Shown: positions 16,024 to 24,146 of the stretch, piece after piece
Layout of the letters: each line of letters begins with the position of its first letter
How positions within the stretch are numbered: position 1 is the stretch's first letter
Source: Mycolicibacterium austroafricanum
GTDB taxonomy: Bacteria > Actinomycetota > Actinomycetes > Mycobacteriales > Mycobacteriaceae
Length of the DNA: 64,000 nt
Assembly (NCBI RefSeq): GCF_902705885.1
Contig: NZ_CACSIP010000005.1
Coordinates: forward strand, 10,322 to 74,321
Direction: 5' to 3'
Translations under genes and position numbers: made by a program
The notes under the pieces: model-generated
Told to the model about the DNA's origin: nothing
What the model saw: the letters and a program-made list of their open reading frames with translations, nothing else
The model's database searches: none

Positions 16024-17685
16024 GTGTCCGTCACAACCCCGTCGTGGTGGCAGACCGCCGTCGTCTACCAGGTCTACATCCGCAGCTTCGCCGACGGCAA
16101 CGGCGATGGCATCGGCGATGTCGCCGGGATGCGCGCCCGGCTGCCGTACCTGTCGCAACTCGGGGTCGACGCCATCTGGATCAATCCCTGGTATCCCTCG
16201 CCAATGGCCGATGCGGGTTACGACGTCGCCGACTACCGCGACATCGAACCGTCCTATGGCACCTTGGACGAGGCGCAGGCGCTCATCGCCGAGGCGCACG
16301 CGCTGGGTTTGCGAGTGCTGCTCGACATCGTGCCCAACCACACCTCCGACGAGCATGCGTGGTTCCGAGCGGCGCTCGCCGGTGAACCCGGCACGCGGCA
16401 GCGCTACCACTTCCGGACAGGTCGTGGGGTCGACGGCGAGCTACCGCCCAACAACTGGCAGAGCGTCTTCGGCGGCCCGGCATGGACAAGAATTGGCGAC
16501 GCCCCGGGGTCCCCGTGGTATCTGCATCTGTTCGCGCCCGGTCAGCCCGACCTCAACTGGGACAACGACGAGGTTCGCAGCGAATTCGAGGACATCCTGG
16601 CGTTCTGGTTCGACCGCGGCGTCGACGGCTTCCGCATCGACGTGGCGCACGGACTGGTCAAAGAGGCAGGGCTGCCTGACGAGGAAGATGTCCTCGACAC
16701 CGCACAGACCCTCGTCGAGCACCGGGAGGGGCACCCCGCCTGGGATCAGGACGGGGTGCACGAGGTCTACCGGGGATGGCGGGCGGTGGCTCAACGCTAT
16801 TCGCCGGAGCGGATTTTCATCGCCGAAGCCTGGGTGCCCAGCAATGAGCGGCTCGCCCGTTACCTGCGCCCCGACGAACTGCACACCGCCTTCCAATTCG
16901 ACTTCCTGCGCGCGCCGTGGCGCGCCGAGTTGCTGCGCGCGGTGGTCGACGATGCCATCGCCGGCGCGGCCACGGTCGGCGCGCCGCCCACCTGGGTGCT
17001 GTCCAACCACGACGTGACCCGGACGGTGACGCGGTTCTCCCGATCGCAGCCGACGCATCTGGTCGGAACGGACTGGGAGCGCGGGCGCTGGGGTGATGAG
17101 GATCCTGACCACATCCTGGGACGTAAACGCGCCCGCGCGGCGGCGCTGCTGCAGCTCGCGCTGCCGGGCACCGCCTACGTGTACCAGGGCGAAGAGCTGG
17201 CCCTCGAGGAAATCGAGGACCTGCCCGACGAGGTACGCCAGGATCCGACGTGGTCCCAGTCCGGGTTCACCGACGTCGGCCGCGACGGATGTCGAATCCC
17301 GTTGCCGTGGAACGCGACGTCGGCACCCTACGGATTCGCACCCGACGACGGCGCCGCGACGTGGCTGCCCCAGCCGGCGCACTGGGCAGAGCACAGCGTC
17401 GAGGCGCAGGATCGCGACCCGGACTCCACCCTCAATCTGTACCGGTCGGCGTTGCGGTTGCGCCACTCGCTGTGGCGCGATGCCGGTGACGTCAAGTGGC
17501 TGGACGTCGGCCCAGAGGTCGCCGCGTTCGAACGCGGCGGTGTCCAGTGCTGGGTCAACACCGGCGAGACCGACGTGAGGCTGCCCGAGGTGGCGACCGT
17601 GGCGCTCTCGTCAGTCCGGGCCGTCGACCGCCTCCTGCCCCCGGATGCGGCCGCGTGGCTCACGTTTGCGGAGCCCACCGAGTAG
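16024..17685 (+). CDS. aglA: Alpha-glucosidase, glycoside hydrolase family 13
   Basis: The protein has 553 residues from GTG 16024, which is preceded by the ribosome site GAGGAGA; an in-frame ATG at 15964 would put the operator inside the gene. The GH13 conserved regions are DIVPNH (101-106), DGFRIDVAHG with nucleophile Asp206, FIAEAW with acid/base Glu268, and LSNHD with Asp330. The opening WWQTAVVYQVYIRSFADGNGDG is typical of oligo-1,6-glucosidase, alpha-glucosidase and sucrose hydrolase enzymes. No signal peptide is present, so it cleaves imported alpha-glucosides in the cytosol, fitting the adjacent LacI-controlled ABC importer. Confidence 0.92.
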   Translation: MSVTTPSWWQTAVVYQVYIRSFADGNGDGIGDVAGMRARLPYLSQLGVDAIWINPWYPSPMADAGYDVADYRDIEPSYGTLDEAQALIAEAHALGLRVLLDIVPNHTSDEHAWFRAALAGEPGTRQRYHFRTGRGVDGELPPNNWQSVFGGPAWTRIGDAPGSPWYLHLFAPGQPDLNWDNDEVRSEFEDILAFWFDRGVDGFRIDVAHGLVKEAGLPDEEDVLDTAQTLVEHREGHPAWDQDGVHEVYRGWRAVAQRYSPERIFIAEAWVPSNERLARYLRPDELHTAFQFDFLRAPWRAELLRAVVDDAIAGAATVGAPPTWVLSNHDVTRTVTRFSRSQPTHLVGTDWERGRWGDEDPDHILGRKRARAAALLQLALPGTAYVYQGEELALEEIEDLPDEVRQDPTWSQSGFTDVGRDGCRIPLPWNATSAPYGFAPDDGAATWLPQPAHWAEHSVEAQDRDPDSTLNLYRSALRLRHSLWRDAGDVKWLDVGPEVAAFERGGVQCWVNTGETDVRLPEVATVALSSVRAVDRLLPPDAAAWLTFAEPTE

Positions 17686-17693
17686 GGACCCAT

Positions 17694-17713
17694 GAGAGGT
17701 CTTTGTGCCCTCT
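17694..17713 (+). promoter_or_regulatory. Candidate DosR box upstream of a nitroreductase
   Basis: GAGAGGTCTTTGTGCCCTCT resembles the DosR palindrome (core GGACT-N3-GNCCC) in its GG-C-T and CCC positions, but the normally conserved G of the right half is T. It sits 58 bases upstream of the ATG of an Acg-type gene, a typical DosR target. Weaker than the boxes at 21331 and 35461. Confidence 0.4.
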
Positions 17714-17770
17714 TTCTGACCCCCTTGTGTGGCGCACCCTGGATCCACACGAACTATGAAGGGGGGCGCG

Positions 17771-18763
17771 ATGAGCGGTCACTTCGCAGACCTCGAGACC
17801 ATCCGGTCCGCGCTGTCGCTGGCGGCACGTGCTCCGTCGGTGCACAACTCACAGCCCTGGCATTGGCGGGTGGGGGAAGACAGTCTGCACTTGTATGCGA
17901 ACGGTGAACTGCTTCTGCCGCATACCGATCCCGATGGCCGGGATCTCATGCTCAGCTGCGGTGCGGCGTTGAATCACTGCGTGGTGGCGCTGGCCGCACT
18001 GGGCTGGCAGACCAAGGTCCGACGATTTCCCAACCCCGCCGAGCCCGATCACCTCGCCACCCTCGAGTTGTATCCCTATCCTCCCGCAGACCTCGACGTG
18101 GCCTTGGCTGCGGCGATCCCACGCCGGCGCACCGACCGCCGCCACTACAGTTCCTGGCCGGTACCCCGCGCCGACATCGCGCTGATGGGTGCGCGGGCTG
18201 CCCGAGCCGGGGTGCTACTGCGCAGGGTCGACGATCTCGACAACCTGAAGAGGTTGGTGAACGACGCCGCGTTCCGGCACGGGGCCGACAAGGATTACCT
18301 TGCCGAGTTGGCCACCTGGAGTGGTCGGTACGCGTCGACAGCAGGGGTGCCTGCGAAAAGTGTGCCCGGATCCGACGGCACGGGACCGATCCCGACGCGG
18401 ACCTTCGCCGGTGGTGTGCTGCATCAGGCTCCTCACACCGAGCCCCAAGACGAGCACGCCGTCGTCGTCGCGCTGGGCACGGTCGACGACGGATCGTTGT
18501 CCCGGCTGCGTGCGGGCGAGGCCACCAGCATTGTGTTGCTGACGGCAACGGCGCAGGGGTTGGCGAGTTGCCCGATCACCGAGCCGTTGGAGATTGCCGA
18601 GACACGGGACCTGCTGCGCAGTGATGTCTTCGGCGCCGAAGGACATCCGCAGATGCTGCTTCGGATCGGTTGGGCCCCGGTCAACGCCGATCCATTGCCT
18701 GCGACTCCGCGCCGCGGTCTTTCGGAAGTCGTTGTCCGGCTGGACGGCTCGCCGCTGCTGTGA
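17771..18763 (+). CDS. Acg-type nitroreductase-fold protein
   Basis: The 330-residue protein starts at ATG 17771, which has a GGGGGG ribosome site. It matches the mycobacterial Acg/Rv3131 family. Two nitroreductase-like halves are present, with the family's opening ALSLAARAPSVHNSQPWHWRV and the closing LLRIGWAP...PATPRRGLSEVV. In M. tuberculosis these proteins bind FMN and are strongly DosR-induced, yet their substrate is not established. It is convergent with the dosR-like gene (10-bp gap). The paralogue at 20290-21279 shares the same landmarks, so the island carries two. Confidence 0.9.
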   Translation: MSGHFADLETIRSALSLAARAPSVHNSQPWHWRVGEDSLHLYANGELLLPHTDPDGRDLMLSCGAALNHCVVALAALGWQTKVRRFPNPAEPDHLATLELYPYPPADLDVALAAAIPRRRTDRRHYSSWPVPRADIALMGARAARAGVLLRRVDDLDNLKRLVNDAAFRHGADKDYLAELATWSGRYASTAGVPAKSVPGSDGTGPIPTRTFAGGVLHQAPHTEPQDEHAVVVALGTVDDGSLSRLRAGEATSIVLLTATAQGLASCPITEPLEIAETRDLLRSDVFGAEGHPQMLLRIGWAPVNADPLPATPRRGLSEVVVRLDGSPLL

Positions 18764-18773
18764 GCGCTGGACC

Positions 18774-19433
18774 CTAGGCCGGACCTGCTGATCCCGGGTG
18801 GTTCTGCCGATCGAGCCTGGACACGAACACCGCCGCCTGGGTGCGACGCTCCATCCCGAGTTTGGCCAGCAGCCGCGAGACGTAGTTCTTCACCGTCTTC
18901 TCGGCGAGGAACATCCGCGCCGCAATCTGCTTGTTGGTCAGCCCCTCACCGAGCAGGTCGAGAAGCACCCGTTCCTGATCGGTCAGACCTGAAAGAGGAT
19001 CGGCGTGGCCACCCTCCCCGCGGAGTTTGGCCATCAGTGCGGCCGCCGCCCGGTTGTCGAGAAGGGAACGCCCTGCGCCGACCTCTTTGATCGCCTTCGC
19101 CAGTTCCATGCCCTTGATGTCTTTGACCACGTATCCGCTCGCCCCGGCCAGTATCGCGTCGAGCATCGCCTCGTCCGAGGTGAACGAGGTGAGCATGAGG
19201 CAGCGGAGATCGGGCAGCCGGGAGAGCAGATCGCGGCACAGTTCGATGCCGTTGCCGTCCGGCAGCCGAACGTCGAGAACGGCGACGTCGGGTTGCATCG
19301 CCGGGATCCGTGTCATCGCCTCGCCCACCGAGCCGGCCTCGCCGACTACATCGAGTTCGGGGTCACTGTTGAGCAGGTCGATCAGGCCACGCCTGACGAC
19401 TTCGTGGTCGTCCACCAGGAATACGGTCACCAT
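18774..19433 (-). CDS. dosR: DosR/DevR-type response regulator without adjacent kinase
   Basis: The 219-residue NarL/FixJ-family regulator is very close to M. tuberculosis DosR. It starts [16 protein letters not shown], and with this start the receiver residues fall at Asp8, Asp9, phosphoacceptor Asp54 ([11 protein letters not shown]), Thr82 and Lys104, the same numbering I recall for DosR. The C-terminal LuxR-type HTH ([30 protein letters not shown]) is also nearly identical. DosR activates the hypoxia/NO dormancy regulon. It is the third gene of an operon with an Acg-type gene and a universal stress protein. In M. tuberculosis dosS follows dosR; here the next gene is convergent and no histidine kinase is in the window. 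It may be a second dosR copy. Confidence 0.93.
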   Translation of the reverse strand: MVTVFLVDDHEVVRRGLIDLLNSDPELDVVGEAGSVGEAMTRIPAMQPDVAVLDVRLPDGNGIELCRDLLSRLPDLRCLMLTSFTSDEAMLDAILAGASGYVVKDIKGMELAKAIKEVGAGRSLLDNRAAAALMAKLRGEGGHADPLSGLTDQERVLLDLLGEGLTNKQIAARMFLAEKTVKNYVSRLLAKLGMERRTQAAVFVSRLDRQNHPGSAGPA

Positions 19434-19462
19434 GTTGCGATTGACGCCTCTCTCGGCACTGT

Positions 19463-20293
19463 TCACAGTGCGTTGTGCGGTTCACAGATCAGGATCGAAC
19501 AGTCGCTGTCGCGCAGGGCGGCGTTGCCGGGCGGACCGACGAGTGCAGCCACGCCACCCGCTCGTTCGCGACCGGCGACCACCAGCTGGATGGAGTCGGC
19601 GTTGGCGGCGAGGTAGTCCAGGGTGTCGCCGCGGGTCTGCACTGATGTGATGTCGAGGTCGGGGTAGCGACGCTGCCATTCGGCCAGCCGACGCTGCTGG
19701 CGCTGGGGCTGGACATCGGAGATCGTTCCGACGGGGGTCAGGACCCGGACCGAAGCCCGCCGCCGCCGTGCTTCCTCGAGGCCGCGCTGCAAGACCGTGT
19801 CGCTTTCGGCAGCGTTATCGACCTCGATGACCACCGCGCGGTCTGTGGCGTTGGTGTGGGGACGATGGGTCCGCACGATCGCAACAGGGCAGCGGGCGGT
19901 CGCCGACAGCGCCGCCGCGGTGGACCCGATGCGCCCCCGGGTGGCGTGCTTGAGGCCCCGCGCCCCGACACACAGCATCGCCGCGGATTGCGCCGCCGCC
20001 AGCAGTGCCTCGATGGGTCGGCCATGGAGGATCTCCCGTTCGAGTTCGACGGCGCGCCCGGTCGACTCCAGGGCAGTGAGCGCAGAGCGCACCGCCGCCT
20101 CGGCCGTCGCGACGCGGTGGGACTGCGCCTGCGCATCGATGTCCGGGTGCTCGGAAGGTTCGATCACACAGACCAAGCGCAACGGGACACCGAGTTCGAC
20201 CGCTTCATCGACTGCCCACAGGCCTGCATCCACCGCGGCCGCGGAACCGTCGATTCCCACCACGACGCCGGATGTCCGACTGTCCTCTATCAC
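19463..20293 (-). CDS. Tandem-domain universal stress protein
   Basis: This is a 276-residue protein with two UspA domains. The first opens [22 protein letters not shown] and carries the nucleotide-loop pattern [21 protein letters not shown]. The second (from about residue 145) is degenerate: it keeps [23 protein letters not shown] but has a shortened opening strand. The start is GTG 20293 with a GGGGCGAGA ribosome site, overlapping the upstream stop by 4 bases. It corresponds in place to Rv3134c, the gene before dosR in M. tuberculosis. The 28-bp gap to dosR indicates one transcript. Confidence 0.9.
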   Translation of the reverse strand: MIEDSRTSGVVVGIDGSAAAVDAGLWAVDEAVELGVPLRLVCVIEPSEHPDIDAQAQSHRVATAEAAVRSALTALESTGRAVELEREILHGRPIEALLAAAQSAAMLCVGARGLKHATRGRIGSTAAALSATARCPVAIVRTHRPHTNATDRAVVIEVDNAAESDTVLQRGLEEARRRRASVRVLTPVGTISDVQPQRQQRRLAEWQRRYPDLDITSVQTRGDTLDYLAANADSIQLVVAGRERAGGVAALVGPPGNAALRDSDCSILICEPHNAL

Positions 20294-21279
20294 TCTCGCC
20301 CCCTGTGCAATTGAAGTACTTCGTCGACCGGGCGGCGCGGAGTCGGGGGAGGTGTGGCATCCAACGCCGGCGCGAGCCCCACCCGCACGAGTGTTTGCGG
20401 GATGGCATCGCCCGGGATGAGTGCGGCGATGATATCGCGGCCCGTCGGCACCTCGGTGATGTGGCTGAACGTGCACGTCGACAGCCCTGCTGCAGCAGCG
20501 TCCAGTAGGACAGCGGAAAGCACTTCACCACAGTGCAATACGCTGTGGCTGGAGTCTTCTTCGGTCGATATCGCCAGGATCTTCGACTGGTCGTGATCAA
20601 CCTCGGTGCGGCGTTCGGCTTGCGCGACGACGGGAAATGTTCGTCCGACATCGACGCGGTCGCTTTCGGCTGCCGATATCAGTGAACTCTGCGGAATTCC
20701 TTCATGACTGACGAACCCGGCGGTCCACCACGACAGTTCGGAGTGATACTCCGCATCGTAGACGCGCAGTGCCTCAACCAGATCAGAGGCCTCCGCCACA
20801 GAGTTGCGGAACTCGTCGGCAACCACATCCACCCGGATACCGCCGGACGTCGTGTGCTGTCTGAACGAGCTTGCCAAGTCCTCCCAGCCCGGTGGCGCGG
20901 TCAGCGGAAGCCGGTCGCTGCGACGCAACAGGATCGCATCGGCCCGGCGCCGTTGCAGGTCGGAGACCGCCGCCGCGGTGAACGTGATCGTCGCAAGGTG
21001 AAGGGGGTCGGCAGGGTCGGGAAAGCGTTGTACGGCAGCCCGCCACCCAGAGGCGGCCATCGCCACGCGGAAATGATCGAGTACCGCACCGCAGCTGATC
21101 AAGGCCTCGCGGCCGGTCGTGTCGGCCGACCGGACAAGGCGGGCGGGGTCGGCGAACAGTTCGACGGTGTCGTCGGTGGCGACCCAGCGCCAGGGTTGAC
21201 TGTTGTGCAGTGAAGGTGCCCTGCAAGCCAACTGCAGCGCGTCGACGATCACCTCGCATCGAGGTTGTATCGCGGGCAT
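20290..21279 (-). CDS. Acg-type nitroreductase-fold protein, first gene of the dosR operon
   Basis: The 329-residue paralogue of the protein at 17771 starts at ATG 21279, 5 bases after a GGAGG ribosome site. Family landmarks are ALQLACRAPSLHNSQPWRWV at the N-terminus, the second-half SQLI/SAAES region and the ending PPTPRRPVDEVLQLH. It is presumably FMN-binding, but its activity is unknown. It leads the nitroreductase, universal stress protein, dosR operon, with a strong DosR box 52 bases upstream of its start, so the whole unit is probably autoregulated. Confidence 0.9.
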   Translation of the reverse strand: MPAIQPRCEVIVDALQLACRAPSLHNSQPWRWVATDDTVELFADPARLVRSADTTGREALISCGAVLDHFRVAMAASGWRAAVQRFPDPADPLHLATITFTAAAVSDLQRRRADAILLRRSDRLPLTAPPGWEDLASSFRQHTTSGGIRVDVVADEFRNSVAEASDLVEALRVYDAEYHSELSWWTAGFVSHEGIPQSSLISAAESDRVDVGRTFPVVAQAERRTEVDHDQSKILAISTEEDSSHSVLHCGEVLSAVLLDAAAAGLSTCTFSHITEVPTGRDIIAALIPGDAIPQTLVRVGLAPALDATPPPTPRRPVDEVLQLHRGRE

Positions 21280-21330
21280 CGGGCCTCCGTTCGGTGCACC
21301 GTAAGCATTGCTGCTCTGCTGCTGGACCGG

Positions 21331-21350
21331 ACAGGGCCAATAGTCCTCAA
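21331..21350 (-). promoter_or_regulatory. DosR box of the nitroreductase-usp-dosR operon
   Basis: Minus-strand TTGAGGACTATTGGCCCTGT carries the DosR core GGACT-WW-N-G-N-CCC without a break at the key G, A, C, G and CCC positions. It lies 52 bases before the first ATG of the operon and close to where an activator overlapping the -35 would bind. Confidence 0.75.
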
Positions 21351-21515
21351 CCGACGGGCGATGAGACACCAGTCCGAACAGCGTCCACCCGCGCGAACGC
21401 CGAGGCGGCTGGTTGTCCGATGCTGTGCGTCAGCGCCGGCAAGGATCACAATGTGGCGCAGGGGATCTCACGGCGGATCGGCACCCGCTACCGCGCCGAA
21501 AACCAGGTACAGGCA

Positions 21516-22229
21516 CTAGTCCACGGACGACTGTGCGTCCTCGACCAGGCCGGTGGCGACCTTGATCAACGGCACATTCGAATCCTGCGACAACTTGCGC
21601 AACAGCTCGAAGGCCTGGACGGCGTTCACCCCGTATCGCTCCATGATCATGCCCTTGGCCTGGCCGATGATGTCGCGGCTGGACAAGGCCCGGCGGAACT
21701 GCTCGTCACGGCGCGCCGAGTTCCACGCCACCGATGAGTGCGCCGCGAAGACCCGTCCCAGGTCACGCGAGTCGGTGTCGAAGGCGCCGGGTTGCTCGGA
21801 GAACACGTTCAAGGCGCCGACCGTCTCGCCGGCGATGAACATCTGGAACGCCATGATCGACCGGATGGGCGTCTCGGCCAGGACATCGCGGCGGTAGTTC
21901 GGGAACCGGTCGTCGGTCGCGAGGTCGGCGACGTGGATGATCTTCTCGTCCCACGCCGCGGTCAGGCACGGGCCTTCCTGGTGGCGCTCCTGGATCTTGT
22001 CGAGGAGCAGCGGCCAGTGGTGCGACGCCGCCGGGGTGTCGACTTTCTTGGCGTTCCGGGTGAGGGTGATCCCGGCGTACTGCGCCCCCGGGATCTCCAC
22101 GGCGGCATGTTCGGCCAACTCTGCCACGACGGTGTCGGAATCGGTGTCTGGCCTGTTGTGCAGCCCCTGCACCAGCTCCGCGACACGCAGATGCGCAGTC
22201 TCCAAGCCGGCTTTATCGTTCACCGTCAC
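21516..22229 (-). CDS. GAF-ANTAR RNA-binding antitermination regulator
   Basis: The 237-residue protein has a GAF domain at residues 20-160 (SDTVVAELAEHAAVEIPGAQYAGIT... MFIAGETVGALNVFSE) followed by an ANTAR domain (RALSSRDIIGQAKGMIMERYGVNAVQAFELLRKLS). ANTAR domains bind paired RNA hairpins to prevent transcription termination when a signal is sensed; the GAF domain is the likely sensor. It is separated from the nitroreductase operon by 236 bases that contain only that operon's promoter and DosR box. Mycobacterial GAF-ANTAR proteins often respond to stress; its RNA targets cannot be told from here. Confidence 0.92.
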   Translation of the reverse strand: MTVNDKAGLETAHLRVAELVQGLHNRPDTDSDTVVAELAEHAAVEIPGAQYAGITLTRNAKKVDTPAASHHWPLLLDKIQERHQEGPCLTAAWDEKIIHVADLATDDRFPNYRRDVLAETPIRSIMAFQMFIAGETVGALNVFSEQPGAFDTDSRDLGRVFAAHSSVAWNSARRDEQFRRALSSRDIIGQAKGMIMERYGVNAVQAFELLRKLSQDSNVPLIKVATGLVEDAQSSVD

Positions 22230-22334
22230 CGTCCGTTTGGTATCGAGCCAGATTCTCGGTGTTCAGGTTACCTGTGACCACCGCGAATGGCCCACGCATG
22301 ACGATTTACGAGTCTGTGACCGCCCGGCGGCCGG

Positions 22335-22832
22335 TCACAGGGCGCGAAGGTAGCGATCGGTGACGCGGCGCTGCACCAGTGAGGTGACGGGAGAGCCCAG
22401 CCGGCTCCACCACGTCGCGTGCCGGGAGAACGCGATCACCTCGGCGATCACGTTGTCGGTGGTGGGGTCGTAGCGGACCAGGAACAGTTCCTCGCCGGAT
22501 TCCGCATGTCCGGGCAGCGTGCCGTAGGCGAAACCACGGCGGTCGGGCTCGTCGACGACGTAGACGACCCGGCACGGGGCAACCACCGGGCCGAGGTGCA
22601 CCAGCACCTCGGCGCCGACCTCGGCGACCGGGGTCGTCGCCTCCACCCGCAGACCTGCCCCGCGCAGCATGCCCCAGCGCATACCGCGCGCGGCAGCCTG
22701 GTCGAAACGGTCCCGGCCGCAGCCGATCACCGACGATTTGCGCAGGTGGTGGTACCCGGACGGCATCGGTCCTGCGGTCGCCCCGACCTCGGTGTACGTC
22801 AGCGGCTTTCCGGACAGGGCGCTCAGATTCAC
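22335..22832 (-). CDS. DUF1990-family protein
   Basis: The protein has 165 residues from GTG 22832, although no strong ribosome site is visible. It matches the DUF1990 pattern: PLTYTEVGATAG near the start, the mid-domain WGMLRGAGLRVEA, GFAYGTLPGHAESGEE and the final FSRHATWWSRLGSPV. Such proteins are about 160-190 residues, soluble and resemble a START-like ligand-binding fold. The function is unknown. It precedes the GAF-ANTAR gene on the same strand by 105 bases. Confidence 0.8.
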   Translation of the reverse strand: MNLSALSGKPLTYTEVGATAGPMPSGYHHLRKSSVIGCGRDRFDQAAARGMRWGMLRGAGLRVEATTPVAEVGAEVLVHLGPVVAPCRVVYVVDEPDRRGFAYGTLPGHAESGEELFLVRYDPTTDNVIAEVIAFSRHATWWSRLGSPVTSLVQRRVTDRYLRAL

Positions 22833-22874
22833 AGGTGTCAGCTTGTCACCGTCGGCGTAGCGTCGTCACCGTGA

Positions 22875-22979
22875 CGTCGACCTTCATCCTCGGTGGAGGA
22901 GAACTTCGCCGCCACGGAGATCGACCTCACCGACGCCGAATTCAGCACGCTGAGCAAAGCCGGGGAAGCCGACACATGA
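22875..22979 (+). pseudogene. Aldo/keto reductase C-terminal remnant
   Basis: After an in-frame TGA at 22872-22874, an open frame to the TGA at 22977-22979 encodes 34 residues. They include VEENFAATEIDLTDAEF, which is the characteristic C-terminal block of aldo/keto reductases (usually VEEN-AAA-ELTxEDLA). The catalytic Tyr, Lys and His regions are absent, so it is a decayed gene end rather than a working gene. Confidence 0.55.
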
Positions 22980-23000
22980 GACAACCAATACGGTAAGCGG

Positions 23001-23630
23001 GTGAGCGCCCACGAATCCGTCGATGTGCACGCAGGTGGGGGATTCAATCCGCCGGAACCCACCCGCAGTGGCGGACCGGACTACGGGCGTTTCGTCGAGG
23101 CGGTGCGATCGCTGCAGGACCGTGCCCGCGCCGCCGACGCGCCCGACGAGGTGATCACCGAAGCCGCCGACCTGCTCGAGAGGGCGTCGCAGCTGCTCGC
23201 CCCCTACGACGCCGATGAATGGTCGTCGCCTTCGGGACGCAGGATGGACCTGCCCAATCGCGGCAACATCCTGCAGGTACCGGTGGACTTGCACGTCACT
23301 GACGACGGCCGCGTCGCGGGCACCGCGGTGTTCCGCCGCTTCTACCTCGGTCGCAACGGGGCCGCCCACGGCGGCGCCGTGGCGCTGCTGTTCGATTCGC
23401 TGCTCGGGTTCACCGCGTTCAAACTCAGTCACAGCCGCGCGCAACGGACCGCGTTCCTGCACGTCGACTACCGCAACATCGCCCCGGTGGAAAAGCAGCT
23501 GCGGGTCGACGCGGGCATCGACTCGATGGAGGGTCGCAAGATCTTCGTCTCCGGCCGGATCCGCGACGGAGACGACGTGGTCGCCGAGGCGCATGCCCTG
23601 TTCGTCACGTTGAAACCCGGGCAACCATGA
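23001..23630 (+). CDS. PaaI-type hotdog-fold thioesterase
   Basis: The 209-residue protein starts at GTG 23001. The C-terminal 130 residues form a hotdog thioesterase domain with the helix segment GRNGAAHGGAVALLFDSLLGFTAF, in which HGG and the following Asp belong to the active site of the PaaI/YbgC branch. The N-terminal 75 residues are helical and seem specific to the mycobacterial family. It probably hydrolyses an acyl-CoA; the substrate is unknown. Its stop overlaps the next start (ATGA), so it is translated together with the PGPGW membrane protein. Confidence 0.85.
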   Translation: MSAHESVDVHAGGGFNPPEPTRSGGPDYGRFVEAVRSLQDRARAADAPDEVITEAADLLERASQLLAPYDADEWSSPSGRRMDLPNRGNILQVPVDLHVTDDGRVAGTAVFRRFYLGRNGAAHGGAVALLFDSLLGFTAFKLSHSRAQRTAFLHVDYRNIAPVEKQLRVDAGIDSMEGRKIFVSGRIRDGDDVVAEAHALFVTLKPGQP

Positions 23631-24058
23631 GCGAGGGCGGCCGGCGGGTGCTGTTGACCCGGCGGTGGGCGCGCTGGCGCGACGGTCTGCGCGAACGACG
23701 CGTCGCCGACCTCGTGTACCGACTCGTCGTCGGTGTGGTCGGCCTGCTGGTTCTCGCCGTCGGCATCGTCGCGATCCCGTATCCGGGCCCGGGCTGGGCG
23801 ATCGTGTTCGTCGGACTGGCCATTCTGGCCACCGAGTTCGACTGGGCGCGCAGAATGCTGGCATACGCGCGCAGGCGCTACGACGCCGCGATGGACTGGT
23901 TCAAGCAGCAAGGTCTGTGGGTGAAGGTGCTGGGTGCGGTCTTCACCGTGGCGATCACAGTGCTGACCTTGTGGCTGGTCGGCGTCCTCGACTGGGCAGG
24001 GGAGTTGGTCAACATCGAGCACGAGTGGCTGGATAGCCCTATTGGTATCGGGGCGTGA
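23627..24058 (+). CDS. PGPGW-type small membrane protein (TIGR02611-like)
   Basis: The 143-residue protein has a basic N-terminus and a first transmembrane helix (VYRLVVGVVGLLVLAVGIVAI). It then carries the diagnostic IPYPGPGWAIVFVGLAILATEF and, after an amphipathic arm rich in Arg, a third hydrophobic segment near residues 105-125. The motif and size fit TIGR02611 membrane proteins; M. tuberculosis Rv2617c is the likely counterpart near thrS. The function is unknown. It is translationally coupled to the thioesterase before it. Confidence 0.82.
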   Translation: MSEGGRRVLLTRRWARWRDGLRERRVADLVYRLVVGVVGLLVLAVGIVAIPYPGPGWAIVFVGLAILATEFDWARRMLAYARRRYDAAMDWFKQQGLWVKVLGAVFTVAITVLTLWLVGVLDWAGELVNIEHEWLDSPIGIGA

Positions 24059-24146
24059 GGGTCGACCCCGATAGCATGGTCGCGGTCAGCGGCCTGACCT
24101 CCGCCCGACGCACCACCGAATGTCCCGAGAGTTTGGAGATCCCGCG

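Noticed and set aside
14884..16410. A longer 508-residue LacI-family protein starting at 16410
   Set aside because: The extra N-terminal part runs antisense through the glucosidase gene and operators; LacI proteins begin just before the HTH, as with ATG 15906.
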